From NCBI GenBank assembly GCA_021799485.1, contig JAJZAK010000023.1, forward strand, positions 1 to 35,614: a stretch of 35,614 nucleotides of DNA, given 5' to 3'. Of this stretch, positions 21,592-29,274 are shown piece after piece. The notes under the pieces are model-generated. The model worked only from the letters and a program-made list of their open reading frames with translations. It was not told the origin of the DNA and did no database searches. The DNA comes from a bacterium. Its GTDB lineage: Bacteria; Elusimicrobiota; Elusimicrobia; UBA1565; UBA9628. The stretch's first letter is position 1; each line of letters starts with the position of its first letter. The position numbers and the translations under genes are program-made.

Positions 21592-23007
21592 CTAGGACGC
21601 TCGGGAAGCGGCCGGGGCCATGATGTGGATGGCCTCTCCCAAGGCCGCCTCGCACGCCTCCATGAAGGCCTCGTTGAGGGTCGGGTGCGGGTGGATGGTC
21701 GATGCCGCATCCTCGAGCTTGGCGCCCAGCCTGACCGCGAGGCAGGCCTCGCCGATGAGGTCCGAGGCGGCGGGGCCCACGATGCCGCAGCCCAGGATCT
21801 TGTGGCTTTGCCGGTCGGCGATCACCTTGACGAAGCCGTCCGTGTCCCGCACCGCCATGGCGCGGCCGGAGGCCGAGAAGGGAAAACGTCCCGTGATGAT
21901 CGAGGCTCCCCGCGATCGCGCCTCGGCCTCGCTTTCGCCGACGAAGGCGATCTCGGGGTCGGTAAAGACGGCCCACGGCACGGCCCCGCGCTCCTCCGCC
22001 GGCTTCCCGGCGATGCGAAGCGCCGCGAGGATGCCCTCCCGCGACGCCTTATGGGCGAGATAGGGGGCCCCCACGACGTCCCCGATCGCGAAAATGCGCT
22101 TGGCGGATGTCCGGCCCTCGCCGTCGACGACGACGTGGCCCTTGCCGTCGGTTTTGACGCCCGCGGCATCGAGGCCCAGCTCCCCCGTTTGGGGAGATCG
22201 GCCGACGCACACCAGGATTTTGTCGACTTCAAGCTCGCGCTCTTCCTCTCCCGCCTGGACCTTGACGGAGAGCCCGTCGCCGGGGCGCCTTTGATAGGAT
22301 TTGGCCTTCGAGTTGAGCCACACCGTCACGCCCAACTTCTCGAGCCTCTTGGCGACCGGAGCGGCGAGGTCGGTCTCGACGCCCGGAAGGATCTGGGAGC
22401 CGATCTCGACGACGGTCACCTGCGTTCCGAGCTTGGCAAGAAAGGTCCCGATCTCAAGTCCGATCACGCCCGCCCCGATGACGAGCATCCGGGCCGGCGC
22501 GGGCGAGAGATCGAGCGCCTCCTTGGAGGTGATGATGTCCCCGCCCGTCTCAAAGCCCGGGAGCTGGGAGGGGCGCGTCCCCGTCGCGATGATGGCGCTC
22601 TCGAAGGAGACCGTTTCCTCTCCCGCGTCGGAGGCGATCACGGCCTCGCGATCCCCGGTGAAGCGCAGCCGCCCGAAGGCGACCTCGACGCCGTTTCCTC
22701 GCTCGAGCATCGCGATGCCGCGGTTGAGGTTCGAGACGACGCCGTTTTTCCAGGTCTGGACCTTCCCCCAGTCAAGCGCCATCCCGGCGCCGTCCGAAAG
22801 CCCCACGGCCTGCTTCGCCTTGTAGGCGGTCCCCGCCGCGTGGATGAGGGCCTTCGAGGGGATGCATCCATAGTTGAGGCACTCGCCCCCAAGCTTCGCG
22901 TCGGAATCGACGAGCAGGGTCTTTAAGCCCAGCTTTCCCAGCTTGATGGCGGCGACATAGCCGCCCGGTCCCGCGCCGACGACGAGGACTTCGGTTGATC
23001 GGGCCAT
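21592..23007 (-). CDS. lpdA: Dihydrolipoyl dehydrogenase (E3)
   Basis: 471 aa, full length. FAD/NAD flavoprotein that reoxidises dihydrolipoamide on E2. FAD-binding GAGPGGYVAAIKLG is at 11-24 and the redox disulfide Cys43/Cys48 in GGECLNYGCIPSK. The NAD site has VIGAGVIGLEIGTFLAKLG and ATGTRP. FAIGDVVGAPYLAH precedes the interface domain, which ends in the catalytic HPHPTLNEAFMEA. The gene follows E2 by three bases, giving the complete order E1alpha-E1beta-E2-E3 in one operon. Confidence 0.96.
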   Translation of the reverse strand: MARSTEVLVVGAGPGGYVAAIKLGKLGLKTLLVDSDAKLGGECLNYGCIPSKALIHAAGTAYKAKQAVGLSDGAGMALDWGKVQTWKNGVVSNLNRGIAMLERGNGVEVAFGRLRFTGDREAVIASDAGEETVSFESAIIATGTRPSQLPGFETGGDIITSKEALDLSPAPARMLVIGAGVIGLEIGTFLAKLGTQVTVVEIGSQILPGVETDLAAPVAKRLEKLGVTVWLNSKAKSYQRRPGDGLSVKVQAGEEERELEVDKILVCVGRSPQTGELGLDAAGVKTDGKGHVVVDGEGRTSAKRIFAIGDVVGAPYLAHKASREGILAALRIAGKPAEERGAVPWAVFTDPEIAFVGESEAEARSRGASIITGRFPFSASGRAMAVRDTDGFVKVIADRQSHKILGCGIVGPAASDLIGEACLAVRLGAKLEDAASTIHPHPTLNEAFMEACEAALGEAIHIMAPAASRAS

Positions 23008-23010
23008 GGA

Positions 23011-24228
23011 TCAGAGGAGCGTGCGCGGGTTCTCGATATGCTTGCCGAACACAACCAGGAACTTCGCGGCCGCCGCGCCGTCGAGGACCCTGTGATCGAA
23101 GGTCAGCACGGTGTTCATGCGGCTGCGGATGCGCACCTGGTCGTCCACGGCCACGGGGCGCTTCTCGATCTTCATGATGCCGAGGATGCCCGTCTCGGGA
23201 GGATTGATGATCGGCGTCGCGAAGAGCCCGCCCACCGCCCCGATATTCGTCACGGTGAACGTCGCCCCCTGGAGTTCGTGAAGCTCGATCTTGCCCGAGC
23301 GCACCTTGTCCGCCAAGCGGTTGATCTCGGAGGCGATCCCCCAGACATCAAGCTTCTGCGCGTCCCGGACGACCGGCACGATGAGCCCCTGGTCGGCCGA
23401 GGTCGCGATGCCGACGTGGTAGACGCGCTTTCGGATGAGGACTCCCGCCTTTTCGTCCAAACTCGCGTTTAAATCCGGGAATTCCTTCAAGGTTTTCACC
23501 AAAGCCCGGATCATGAAGGGGAGATACGTGAGCTTGATCTTTCGCCTCTCGGCCTCCGGCCTCATCTCCTCGCGCAGCTCGACGAGGGCCGTTACGTCCG
23601 CCTCGTCCATGGTCGTCACGGAGACGTTCATGCGGTGGCTCTCCGCCAGCTTCTCGGCGGTCTTGCGGCGGATGCCGATGAAGGGCACTCTCTCCTCGGC
23701 GGCGCCGGCCGATCCCGCGGGCGCGGCCGCCGGCACGCCGGCGGCGGAATGACCGTTGCCTGTCGCGGCCGAGCGCACGTCCTCCTCGGTCACGCGCCCT
23801 CCCGGGCCGCTCCCGCGGATCGCGCCCAGGTCCACGTTCAACGTCTGGGCGAGCTTGCGAACGGCCGGGGTCGCCATGACCGCCGTCGAGGAGGACGCCC
23901 CCCCGCTCGCCGCGGATTGGCTCCTGGCCGCCGGCGCATGGGCCGCGTGAGCCGCGGCCGCGGCGGCCGGGGCATCGCCCGCCGGCCCGCCGGCGACCTC
24001 GATGACGACGAGAGGCCCGTGAACCTGCACTTTTTCCCCGGGCTTCGCCGCGAGCTTCAAAATCCTTCCCGACTTGGGACTCGGGATCTCCACCTCGGCC
24101 TTATCCGTGAGAATGTTGCAGAGGTTCTGGTTCTCCTGCACCATATCGCCCTCTTTGACGTGCCATTTCACGAGCTCCCCTTCCGTGAGCCCCTCTCCGA
24201 TGTCCGGCAGCTTGAATTCGAAGTTCAT
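23011..24228 (-). CDS. pdhC: Dihydrolipoamide acyltransferase (E2) of a 2-oxoacid dehydrogenase
   Basis: 405 aa. It has one lipoyl domain (about 1-78) with the lipoylated Lys43 in LTDKAEVEI, then an Ala/Pro-rich linker. The E1/E3-binding domain is at about 125-160 (ATPAVRKLAQTLNVDL, GSGPGGRVTEEDV). A second linker precedes the catalytic domain, which ends FDHRVLDGAAAAKFL with the active His and Asp. A single lipoyl domain and the gene order fit pyruvate or branched-chain complexes; the E1 sequences lean to pyruvate. It lies between E1beta and lpdA with 3-15 bp gaps. Confidence 0.93.
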   Translation of the reverse strand: MNFEFKLPDIGEGLTEGELVKWHVKEGDMVQENQNLCNILTDKAEVEIPSPKSGRILKLAAKPGEKVQVHGPLVVIEVAGGPAGDAPAAAAAAHAAHAPAARSQSAASGGASSSTAVMATPAVRKLAQTLNVDLGAIRGSGPGGRVTEEDVRSAATGNGHSAAGVPAAAPAGSAGAAEERVPFIGIRRKTAEKLAESHRMNVSVTTMDEADVTALVELREEMRPEAERRKIKLTYLPFMIRALVKTLKEFPDLNASLDEKAGVLIRKRVYHVGIATSADQGLIVPVVRDAQKLDVWGIASEINRLADKVRSGKIELHELQGATFTVTNIGAVGGLFATPIINPPETGILGIMKIEKRPVAVDDQVRIRSRMNTVLTFDHRVLDGAAAAKFLVVFGKHIENPRTLL

Positions 24229-24243
24229 TCCCTCCTCCTTGAT

Positions 24244-25251
24244 TTAAAAAGCCAGCACTTCCTCCGCGGCCCGGACGAGCCTGCGCGCGTCCGGTATGTA
24301 GTATTTCTCCAGCCTGAAAAGCGGCATGCGGATGTCCCAGGAGCCGACGCGCCGCACCGGCGCCTTGAGCTTGAGCATCGCGCGTTCGTGAATGAGAGAA
24401 CTCAGCTCCGCGGCCCAGGAGCCCGCGTTGGGGGCCTCGTGGGCGATGACCACCCGGCCGGTCTTCTCCGCTGTTCCCAGGAGAGCCTCGATATCCACCG
24501 GCGTCAGCGTCCGCAAATCGAGCACCTCGGCCGAGACGCCCCGGCCCGCCAGGAGCTCGGCCGCCTTGAGGCAGGCATAAACCATGGCGCCCCACGAGAC
24601 GAAGCTCACCTCCGAGCCCTCGCGGGCGAGCCGGGCCTTGCCGATCGGGGTTTCGTAGGGCCCCGCGGGAACCGGCCCCTTGGCCGCGCGGTAAAGCGCC
24701 TTCGGCTCGAAATAGACGACCGGGTCCGGGTCCCGGATCGCGGCGATCATCAGGCCCTTGGCGTCCTCCGGCGTCGAGGGACAGACGACCTTGATCCCGG
24801 GCGTGTGGCAGAAATAGGCCTCCGGGGATTCCGAATGGTGCTCGGGCGCGTGGACGAGGCCCCCGTGCGGGGCGCGCAGGACCATCGGGATCGAGTGGCG
24901 CCCGCGGGTCCGGTTGCGCATGCGCCCCATGTGGCAGATCACCTGGTCCATGACCGTGGGTAGGAAACCGTCGAACTGGATCTCGCAGACGGGGCGCATG
25001 CCGTTGATCGCGAGCCCCACCGAGGCGCCCACGATGCCCAGCTCGGCCAAGGGGGTGTCCACGACGCGCTCGGGGCCGAACTCCTTGTAGAGCCCCTCGG
25101 TGACGCGGAAGACGCCGCCGTTGACGCCCACGTCCTCCCCCAGGACCATGACGCGCGCGTCCTCCGCCATCGCCTGGCGCAGGCCCTCGTTGACCGCTTG
25201 GACGAGATTGATCTCTCGGGTCCCGGAGCCGTTCGACGATACGGCGTTCAT
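24244..25251 (-). CDS. pdhB: 2-oxoacid dehydrogenase E1 beta subunit (pyruvate-type)
   Basis: 335 aa from the ATG at 25251, preceded by GGAGGG and overlapping the E1alpha stop (ATGA). A longer open frame upstream is a shadow of E1alpha. Transketolase-fold subunit of the thiamine-diphosphate E1 heterotetramer. Motifs are GEDVGVNGGVFRVTEGL, DTPLAELGIVGASVGLA, EIQFDGFLPTVMDQ, the APHGGLVHAPEHHSES loop, and C-terminal DLRTLTPVD. It supplies the cofactor-binding Glu (MVLGEDV) to E1alpha. Confidence 0.94.
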   Translation of the reverse strand: MNAVSSNGSGTREINLVQAVNEGLRQAMAEDARVMVLGEDVGVNGGVFRVTEGLYKEFGPERVVDTPLAELGIVGASVGLAINGMRPVCEIQFDGFLPTVMDQVICHMGRMRNRTRGRHSIPMVLRAPHGGLVHAPEHHSESPEAYFCHTPGIKVVCPSTPEDAKGLMIAAIRDPDPVVYFEPKALYRAAKGPVPAGPYETPIGKARLAREGSEVSFVSWGAMVYACLKAAELLAGRGVSAEVLDLRTLTPVDIEALLGTAEKTGRVVIAHEAPNAGSWAAELSSLIHERAMLKLKAPVRRVGSWDIRMPLFRLEKYYIPDARRLVRAAEEVLAF

Positions 25252-26375
25252 GGAAAACGGCCCTCCGGCGGCGGCAGGGACGCGATCTCGGCCAGGTCGC
25301 GCGATTCCTCCAGAATCCTCGCGAGCTCGGCGCGCTGCTCGATCAACGCCCACGGGGCGCGGGCGTAGTTGTTCGCGAACATGTCGAGGGGATTGGGCGG
25401 CGGGAAATCCTCGTAGGCCCTCACCTCCTCGGCGATCATCTTTTGCGTGCGCTCCTTGAGCTCGGCCTCGCGGCTTTCGTCCCAAAGGCCGCGCCCCTCA
25501 AGATAGGCCTTCAGCCTTAAAACGGGGTCTTTTCTTTTCCAGGACTCGACCTCGGCGCTGGAGCGGTAGCGCGTCGCGTCGTCGGCGGTCGTGTGATGCC
25601 CCAGCCGGTAAGTCTCGCACTCGAGCACCGTCGCGCCCTCGCCCGACCGGGCCCGATCGAGCGCCTCCGAGACCCCCTTCCAGACGGCCAGGGCGTCGTT
25701 GCCGTCCACCTGGAGCCCATAGACGCCGTAGCCCGCGGCCTTCTGGGCCAAGGTCTCGCAAGCGGCCTGTCGATCGCGAGGAACCGATATCGCCCAGTGA
25801 TTGTTCTCGATAAGATAGATGACCGGAAGCTTGAAGGCGCCGGCGAACGTGAGGGCCTCGTGAAAATCCCCCTTCGAGCTCGCGCCGTCGCCGAGATACG
25901 CCAGCGCCGCGCCTCCGTCCTTCTTGATCTTGGAGGCCCAGGCGAGGCCGGCGGCCTGGGTGAGATGCGACGCCACGGGGATCGCGAAAATAAGATCGTT
26001 CGTCTCCTCCGGGAAATGAACGCCGCGGTCGTCGCCGCCCCAATAAAGAAGCGAGTAGCGCAGCTTCATGCCGCGCGCGTAGTAGGCGCCCTGACCGCGG
26101 TAGGTGGGCACGAGCCAATCCGCGGGCTTGAGCGCGAGAGCCGGAACGACCTGCGTCGCCTCCTGGCCCAGAATCTGAGGGTAGGTCCCGAGACGCCCCT
26201 GCCTCTGCAGCCTGAAGGCGACCTCGTCGAAGGCTCGGATCTCGAACATGGTCCGGTACATCTTGAGGAGGGTGTCCGGGGCGATCTGGGGATCGAGGGA
26301 CGCGTCGGCCCGGCCTTGCTCGTCGAGGACTTCCAGGCGCAAGGTCTTGGATTCGGCGACGATCTTGAGGCTCAT
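25248..26375 (-). CDS. pdhA: 2-oxoacid dehydrogenase E1 alpha subunit (pyruvate-type)
   Basis: 375 aa from the ATG at 26375, with AAGGGG upstream and overlap with the lipA stop. It performs thiamine-diphosphate-dependent decarboxylation. The thiamine motif GDGASSKGDFHEAL ending in ENNHWAIS is complete. MYRTMFEIRAFDE and PQILGQEATQV form the N-terminal part, and YRLGHHTTADDATRYRS the phosphorylation-loop equivalent. By eye it is closest to the Bacillus-type PdhA. A branched-chain substrate cannot be excluded. Confidence 0.92.
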   Translation of the reverse strand: MSLKIVAESKTLRLEVLDEQGRADASLDPQIAPDTLLKMYRTMFEIRAFDEVAFRLQRQGRLGTYPQILGQEATQVVPALALKPADWLVPTYRGQGAYYARGMKLRYSLLYWGGDDRGVHFPEETNDLIFAIPVASHLTQAAGLAWASKIKKDGGAALAYLGDGASSKGDFHEALTFAGAFKLPVIYLIENNHWAISVPRDRQAACETLAQKAAGYGVYGLQVDGNDALAVWKGVSEALDRARSGEGATVLECETYRLGHHTTADDATRYRSSAEVESWKRKDPVLRLKAYLEGRGLWDESREAELKERTQKMIAEEVRAYEDFPPPNPLDMFANNYARAPWALIEQRAELARILEESRDLAEIASLPPPEGRFP

Positions 26376-27247
26376 GAAAGAAGCCCCTTGATGAAAAGCT
26401 CCCCCGCCCGATAGGAGCTGCGCACGAAGGGACCGGAGGCGACGAAGAGAAAACCCATCTTCCTGGCGGTCGACTCGTGGCGGCGGAAGACCGCGGGCTC
26501 GACGTAGCGCTCGACCGGCAAATGCCGGGGCGAGCGCGTGGGCCTCAAGTATTGGCCCAGCGTCACGATCGACACCCCCGCCTCCCGCAAATCCCTCAAG
26601 GCATCCACCACTTCCTCCTCTGTTTCCCCCAAGCCCAGCATCAAGGAGGATTTCGTGGGAGTCTTGGAAGACAGGTCCTTGGCCCGGCGCAGCAGCGCAA
26701 GCGACTGGCCGTAGCCGGCGCGCGCGTCTCTCACGCGGGGGCTCAAGCGCTCGACCGTCTCGATATTGTGGGACAGCACGTCGGGCGAGGCGGCGAGGAC
26801 GGTCTCGAGAGGCTCCCTCTCGCCGCGGAAATCCTGGACGAGCAATTCGATCTTCGTCGCCGGGGAAAGCCGCCGCGCCGCGTCCAGGCAGCGGGCGATA
26901 TGCCCCGCGCCCTGGTCGGGAAGGTCGTCGCGGCATACCGTCGTGATCACGGCGTAGTCGAGGCCCATGCCGGCAAGCGTCCGGCCCAGGTTTTCGGGCT
27001 CCGCCTCGTCGGGAAGCCCGGGCCTCGCCGCGGAGGCGACGGCGCAGAAGCGGCATCCCCGCGTGCACTCATCCCCCAGAATCATGAAGGTCGCGGTCCC
27101 GCCGCCCCAGCACTCCGCGATGTTGGGGCAGCGCGCTTCCTCGCAGACGGTGTGAAGACCGCGTTCGCGCGAGACGGCCTTGATCCGGCCGTAGCTCTCT
27201 CCGCCGGGCAGCCTTACCTTGAGCCAGGGCACCAGGGCCGCCGTCAT
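26372..27247 (-). CDS. lipA: Lipoyl synthase (radical SAM)
   Basis: 291 aa from the ATG at 27247, chosen because it overlaps the trxB stop (ATGA). It inserts two sulfurs into octanoyl-E2. The auxiliary [4Fe-4S] cluster Cys are 35, 40 and 46 (CEEARCPNIAEC) and the radical SAM cluster Cys are 61, 65 and 68 (CTRGCRFC). The C-terminal RSSYRAGE carries the conserved cluster-ligating Ser. The segment usually TSVTRDDLPDGGA reads TTVCRDDLPDQGA. With lipB and the E2 gene in the same operon, the cell can lipoylate de novo. Confidence 0.96.
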   Translation of the reverse strand: MTAALVPWLKVRLPGGESYGRIKAVSRERGLHTVCEEARCPNIAECWGGGTATFMILGDECTRGCRFCAVASAARPGLPDEAEPENLGRTLAGMGLDYAVITTVCRDDLPDQGAGHIARCLDAARRLSPATKIELLVQDFRGEREPLETVLAASPDVLSHNIETVERLSPRVRDARAGYGQSLALLRRAKDLSSKTPTKSSLMLGLGETEEEVVDALRDLREAGVSIVTLGQYLRPTRSPRHLPVERYVEPAVFRRHESTARKMGFLFVASGPFVRSSYRAGELFIKGLLS

Positions 27248-28170
27248 TCCTCGGCCTGAAGAAAACGCTCGGCCTCGATCGCCGCCATGCATCCCGTGCC
27301 GGCGGCGGTCACGGCCTGGCGGTAGCGGGGGTCCATCACGTCCCCCGCCGCGAAGACGCCTTCCACGGAAGTGCGGGTCCGGCCGTCGGTCTCGACATAG
27401 CCCTTGGCGTCGAGCTTGAGCTGCCCCCGCAGAAAGCCCGTGTTGGGGGCGTGGCCGATCGCGACGAAAAGTCCCTGGCAGGGAAGATCGCTCTGGGCGC
27501 CGGTCTTGAGGTTCTTAAGCCTCACGCCCGAAACCGATCCGTCTCCCAGGACATCGATCACGGCCGAGTCCCAGACGAATTGGACCTTGGGATTTTTGAG
27601 GGCGCGGCCCTGCATGATTTTCGAGGCCCTTAGTTCCGCGCGCCGGTGCACCACGGTCACCCGCGAGGCGAATTTGGTGAGGAAAAGCGCCTCTTCCATC
27701 GCCGTGTCCCCGCCGCCCACGACCACGACCTCCTTCCCCTTGAAGAAAAACCCGTCGCAGGTGGCGCAGGCCGAGACGCCGTGGCCCTGAAGCTTTTTCT
27801 CGGACTCAAGATCGAGCCACTTCGCCGTGGCGCCCGTCGCGACGATGACCGCGCGCGCCGCAAGAGCGCCGCCCGACTCAAGCTTGAGACGGAACGGGCG
27901 CTTCGAGAAATCGACGTCCATGACGTTTTCCTGATGAATCTTGACGCCCAGCCTCTCGACCTGCTTTTTCATGCGCTCCATGAGCTCGGGGCCCAGGATG
28001 GGCTCCGGGAAACCGGGGAAGTTCTCGACGTCCGAGGTGACGAGGAGCTGCCCGCCCAGGATGGTCCCTCCGTAGACGACGGGCCCAAGATTCGCCCGGG
28101 CGCCGTAGATCGCCGCCGTGTAGGCCGCGGCTCCGGAGCCGATGATCGCGAGCTTGGTTTCCTCTGGCAC
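27244..28170 (-). CDS. trxB: Thioredoxin-disulfide reductase
   Basis: 308 aa with a GTG start at 28170. Low-molecular-weight FAD/NADPH reductase. The FAD motif GSGAAAYTAAIYGAR has Ala where Pro is usual. The redox pair is Cys135/Cys138 in ACATCDGFFFKG. NADPH-binding GGGDTAMEEALFLT and the terminal GVFAAGDVMDPRYRQAVTAAGTG are present. It heads the nine-gene - strand operon. TATAAT lies exactly six bases before the GTG, so the message is predicted to be leaderless. No thioredoxin gene is in the window. Confidence 0.94.
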   Translation of the reverse strand: MPEETKLAIIGSGAAAYTAAIYGARANLGPVVYGGTILGGQLLVTSDVENFPGFPEPILGPELMERMKKQVERLGVKIHQENVMDVDFSKRPFRLKLESGGALAARAVIVATGATAKWLDLESEKKLQGHGVSACATCDGFFFKGKEVVVVGGGDTAMEEALFLTKFASRVTVVHRRAELRASKIMQGRALKNPKVQFVWDSAVIDVLGDGSVSGVRLKNLKTGAQSDLPCQGLFVAIGHAPNTGFLRGQLKLDAKGYVETDGRTRTSVEGVFAAGDVMDPRYRQAVTAAGTGCMAAIEAERFLQAEE

Positions 28171-28176
28171 GCCCGA

Positions 28177-28182
28177 ATTATA
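28177..28182 (-). promoter_or_regulatory. Consensus -10 for leaderless trxB operon transcript
   Basis: TATAAT on the - strand followed by six bases (TCGGGC) and the GTG start, so the predicted +1 is the first base of the codon. The intergenic region also has three TGCC/GGCA half-sites (28193-28217) that could be an operator shared with the divergent gene. Confidence 0.6.
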
Positions 28183-28217
28183 AAAAACTTAATGCCATAA
28201 GGCACCATGAAATTTGC

Positions 28218-28223
28218 CAAAAT
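28218..28223 (+). promoter_or_regulatory. -10-like element for the MDR oxidoreductase
   Basis: CAAAAT lies six bases (GCCGCG) before the ATG at 28230, and no Shine-Dalgarno is present. It mirrors the divergent trxB arrangement but departs from the consensus at its first base. Confidence 0.35.
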
Positions 28224-28229
28224 GCCGCG

Positions 28230-29261
28230 ATGAAAGCCGTCATCCTCGATCGCCCCGGAGGGCCGGAAAATCTCAAGCCGGCCGAGCTGCCGGACCCCAA
28301 GCCGGGCCCCGGCGAAGCCGTCCTCCGCGTGCGCGCCTGCGGGATCAATCATCTCGACCTTTGGGTTCGGGAAGGGCTTCCCGCCTACAAGATCACACTG
28401 CCCCACATCCTGGGCTCGGACGTCGCGGGCGAGGTCTTGGAGCTGGGTCCCGGCGTCTCGGGCTTCAAGGCCGGAGACCGCGTCGCCGTCTCCCCCGGGA
28501 AATCCTGCGGCGCCTGCGAGTTCTGCTCCTCGGGCCGCGAAAGCATCTGCCCCGAGTTCCGCATCATCGGCGCGGACGGAGGGCCCGGAGGATACGCCGA
28601 ACGCCTGCTCGTCGCCGCCCGCTATCTTCTGCCGATCGATCCCTCGCTCAGCTTTGAACGGGCGGCGGCCTTTCCCCTCACCTTTCTCACGGCCTGGCAC
28701 ATGCTCGTGACCCTCGCCAAGCTGCGCGCCGGGGAAACCGTGCTTGTCATGGGCGCGGGCTCCGGCGTCGCGGTCGCCGCCGTCCAGATCGCCAAGCTCT
28801 GCGGCGCCGCCGTCATCGCGGCCTCGACTTCGGAGGCCAAGCTCGAGAAAGCGAAGAGCCTTGGAGCGGACGCCGGGCTCCTCGTCGGGAAAGGGGATTT
28901 ATCCCGGGAGGTGCGGCGCTTGACGCGCGGGCGAATGGCCGATGTCGTCTTCGAGCACGTGGGCCCCGCGGTCTTTGAGTCCGCGATCAAAAGCCTGCGC
29001 CAGGGCGGGCGCCTTGTCACCTGCGGCGCGACCTCGGGTCCCGAGGCGAAGCTCGATTTGCGCTACGTCTTCTCGCGGGAGCTCCACATCCTGGGGGCGC
29101 GCATGGGCGGGCAGGCGGAGATGCGGACCGTCGCCCGTCTCGTCAACGAGGGCCGCCTCAAGCCGGTCGTCGACAGGACCTTTCCCCTTCCGCAAGCCCC
29201 CGACGCCCACCGCTATCTCGCCCAAAAATCCCACTTCGGTAAAGTCGTCCTCACGGTTTGA
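28230..29261 (+). CDS. Zinc-containing MDR-family alcohol dehydrogenase/quinone oxidoreductase
   Basis: 343 aa. The GroES-like domain has the catalytic-zinc Cys in RACGINHLD and GSDVAGEV. The structural-zinc lobe is complete with four Cys in CGACEFCSSGRESIC. The Rossmann domain has VLVMGAGSGVAVAAVQIAK, then VFEHVGPAVFESAIK and GRLVTCGATSG. Zinc ligands suggest an alcohol/aldehyde reaction, although the overall look (GINHLDLWVREGLP) is also like NADPH:quinone reductases. The substrate is unknown. It is divergent from trxB and followed after 13 bp by the glycosyltransferase. Confidence 0.87.
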   Translation: MKAVILDRPGGPENLKPAELPDPKPGPGEAVLRVRACGINHLDLWVREGLPAYKITLPHILGSDVAGEVLELGPGVSGFKAGDRVAVSPGKSCGACEFCSSGRESICPEFRIIGADGGPGGYAERLLVAARYLLPIDPSLSFERAAAFPLTFLTAWHMLVTLAKLRAGETVLVMGAGSGVAVAAVQIAKLCGAAVIAASTSEAKLEKAKSLGADAGLLVGKGDLSREVRRLTRGRMADVVFEHVGPAVFESAIKSLRQGGRLVTCGATSGPEAKLDLRYVFSRELHILGARMGGQAEMRTVARLVNEGRLKPVVDRTFPLPQAPDAHRYLAQKSHFGKVVLTV

Positions 29262-29263
29262 GC

Positions 29264-29269
29264 TACTTT
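29264..29269 (+). promoter_or_regulatory. -10-like element for the glycosyltransferase
   Basis: TACTTT lies five bases before the ATG at 29275, again without a Shine-Dalgarno. The gene may thus have its own leaderless transcript besides read-through from the MDR gene. Confidence 0.35.
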
Positions 29270-29274
29270 GCAAA

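Noticed and set aside
20881-22926. A 681-codon + strand frame.
   Set aside because: Antisense to lipB and lpdA, Arg/Gly/Asp/His-rich with no domain; produced by high GC codon positions.
10834-28202. GCCATAAGGC shared by the regions near 10834 and 28193.
   Set aside because: A ten-base match is well within chance and the flanks do not align.
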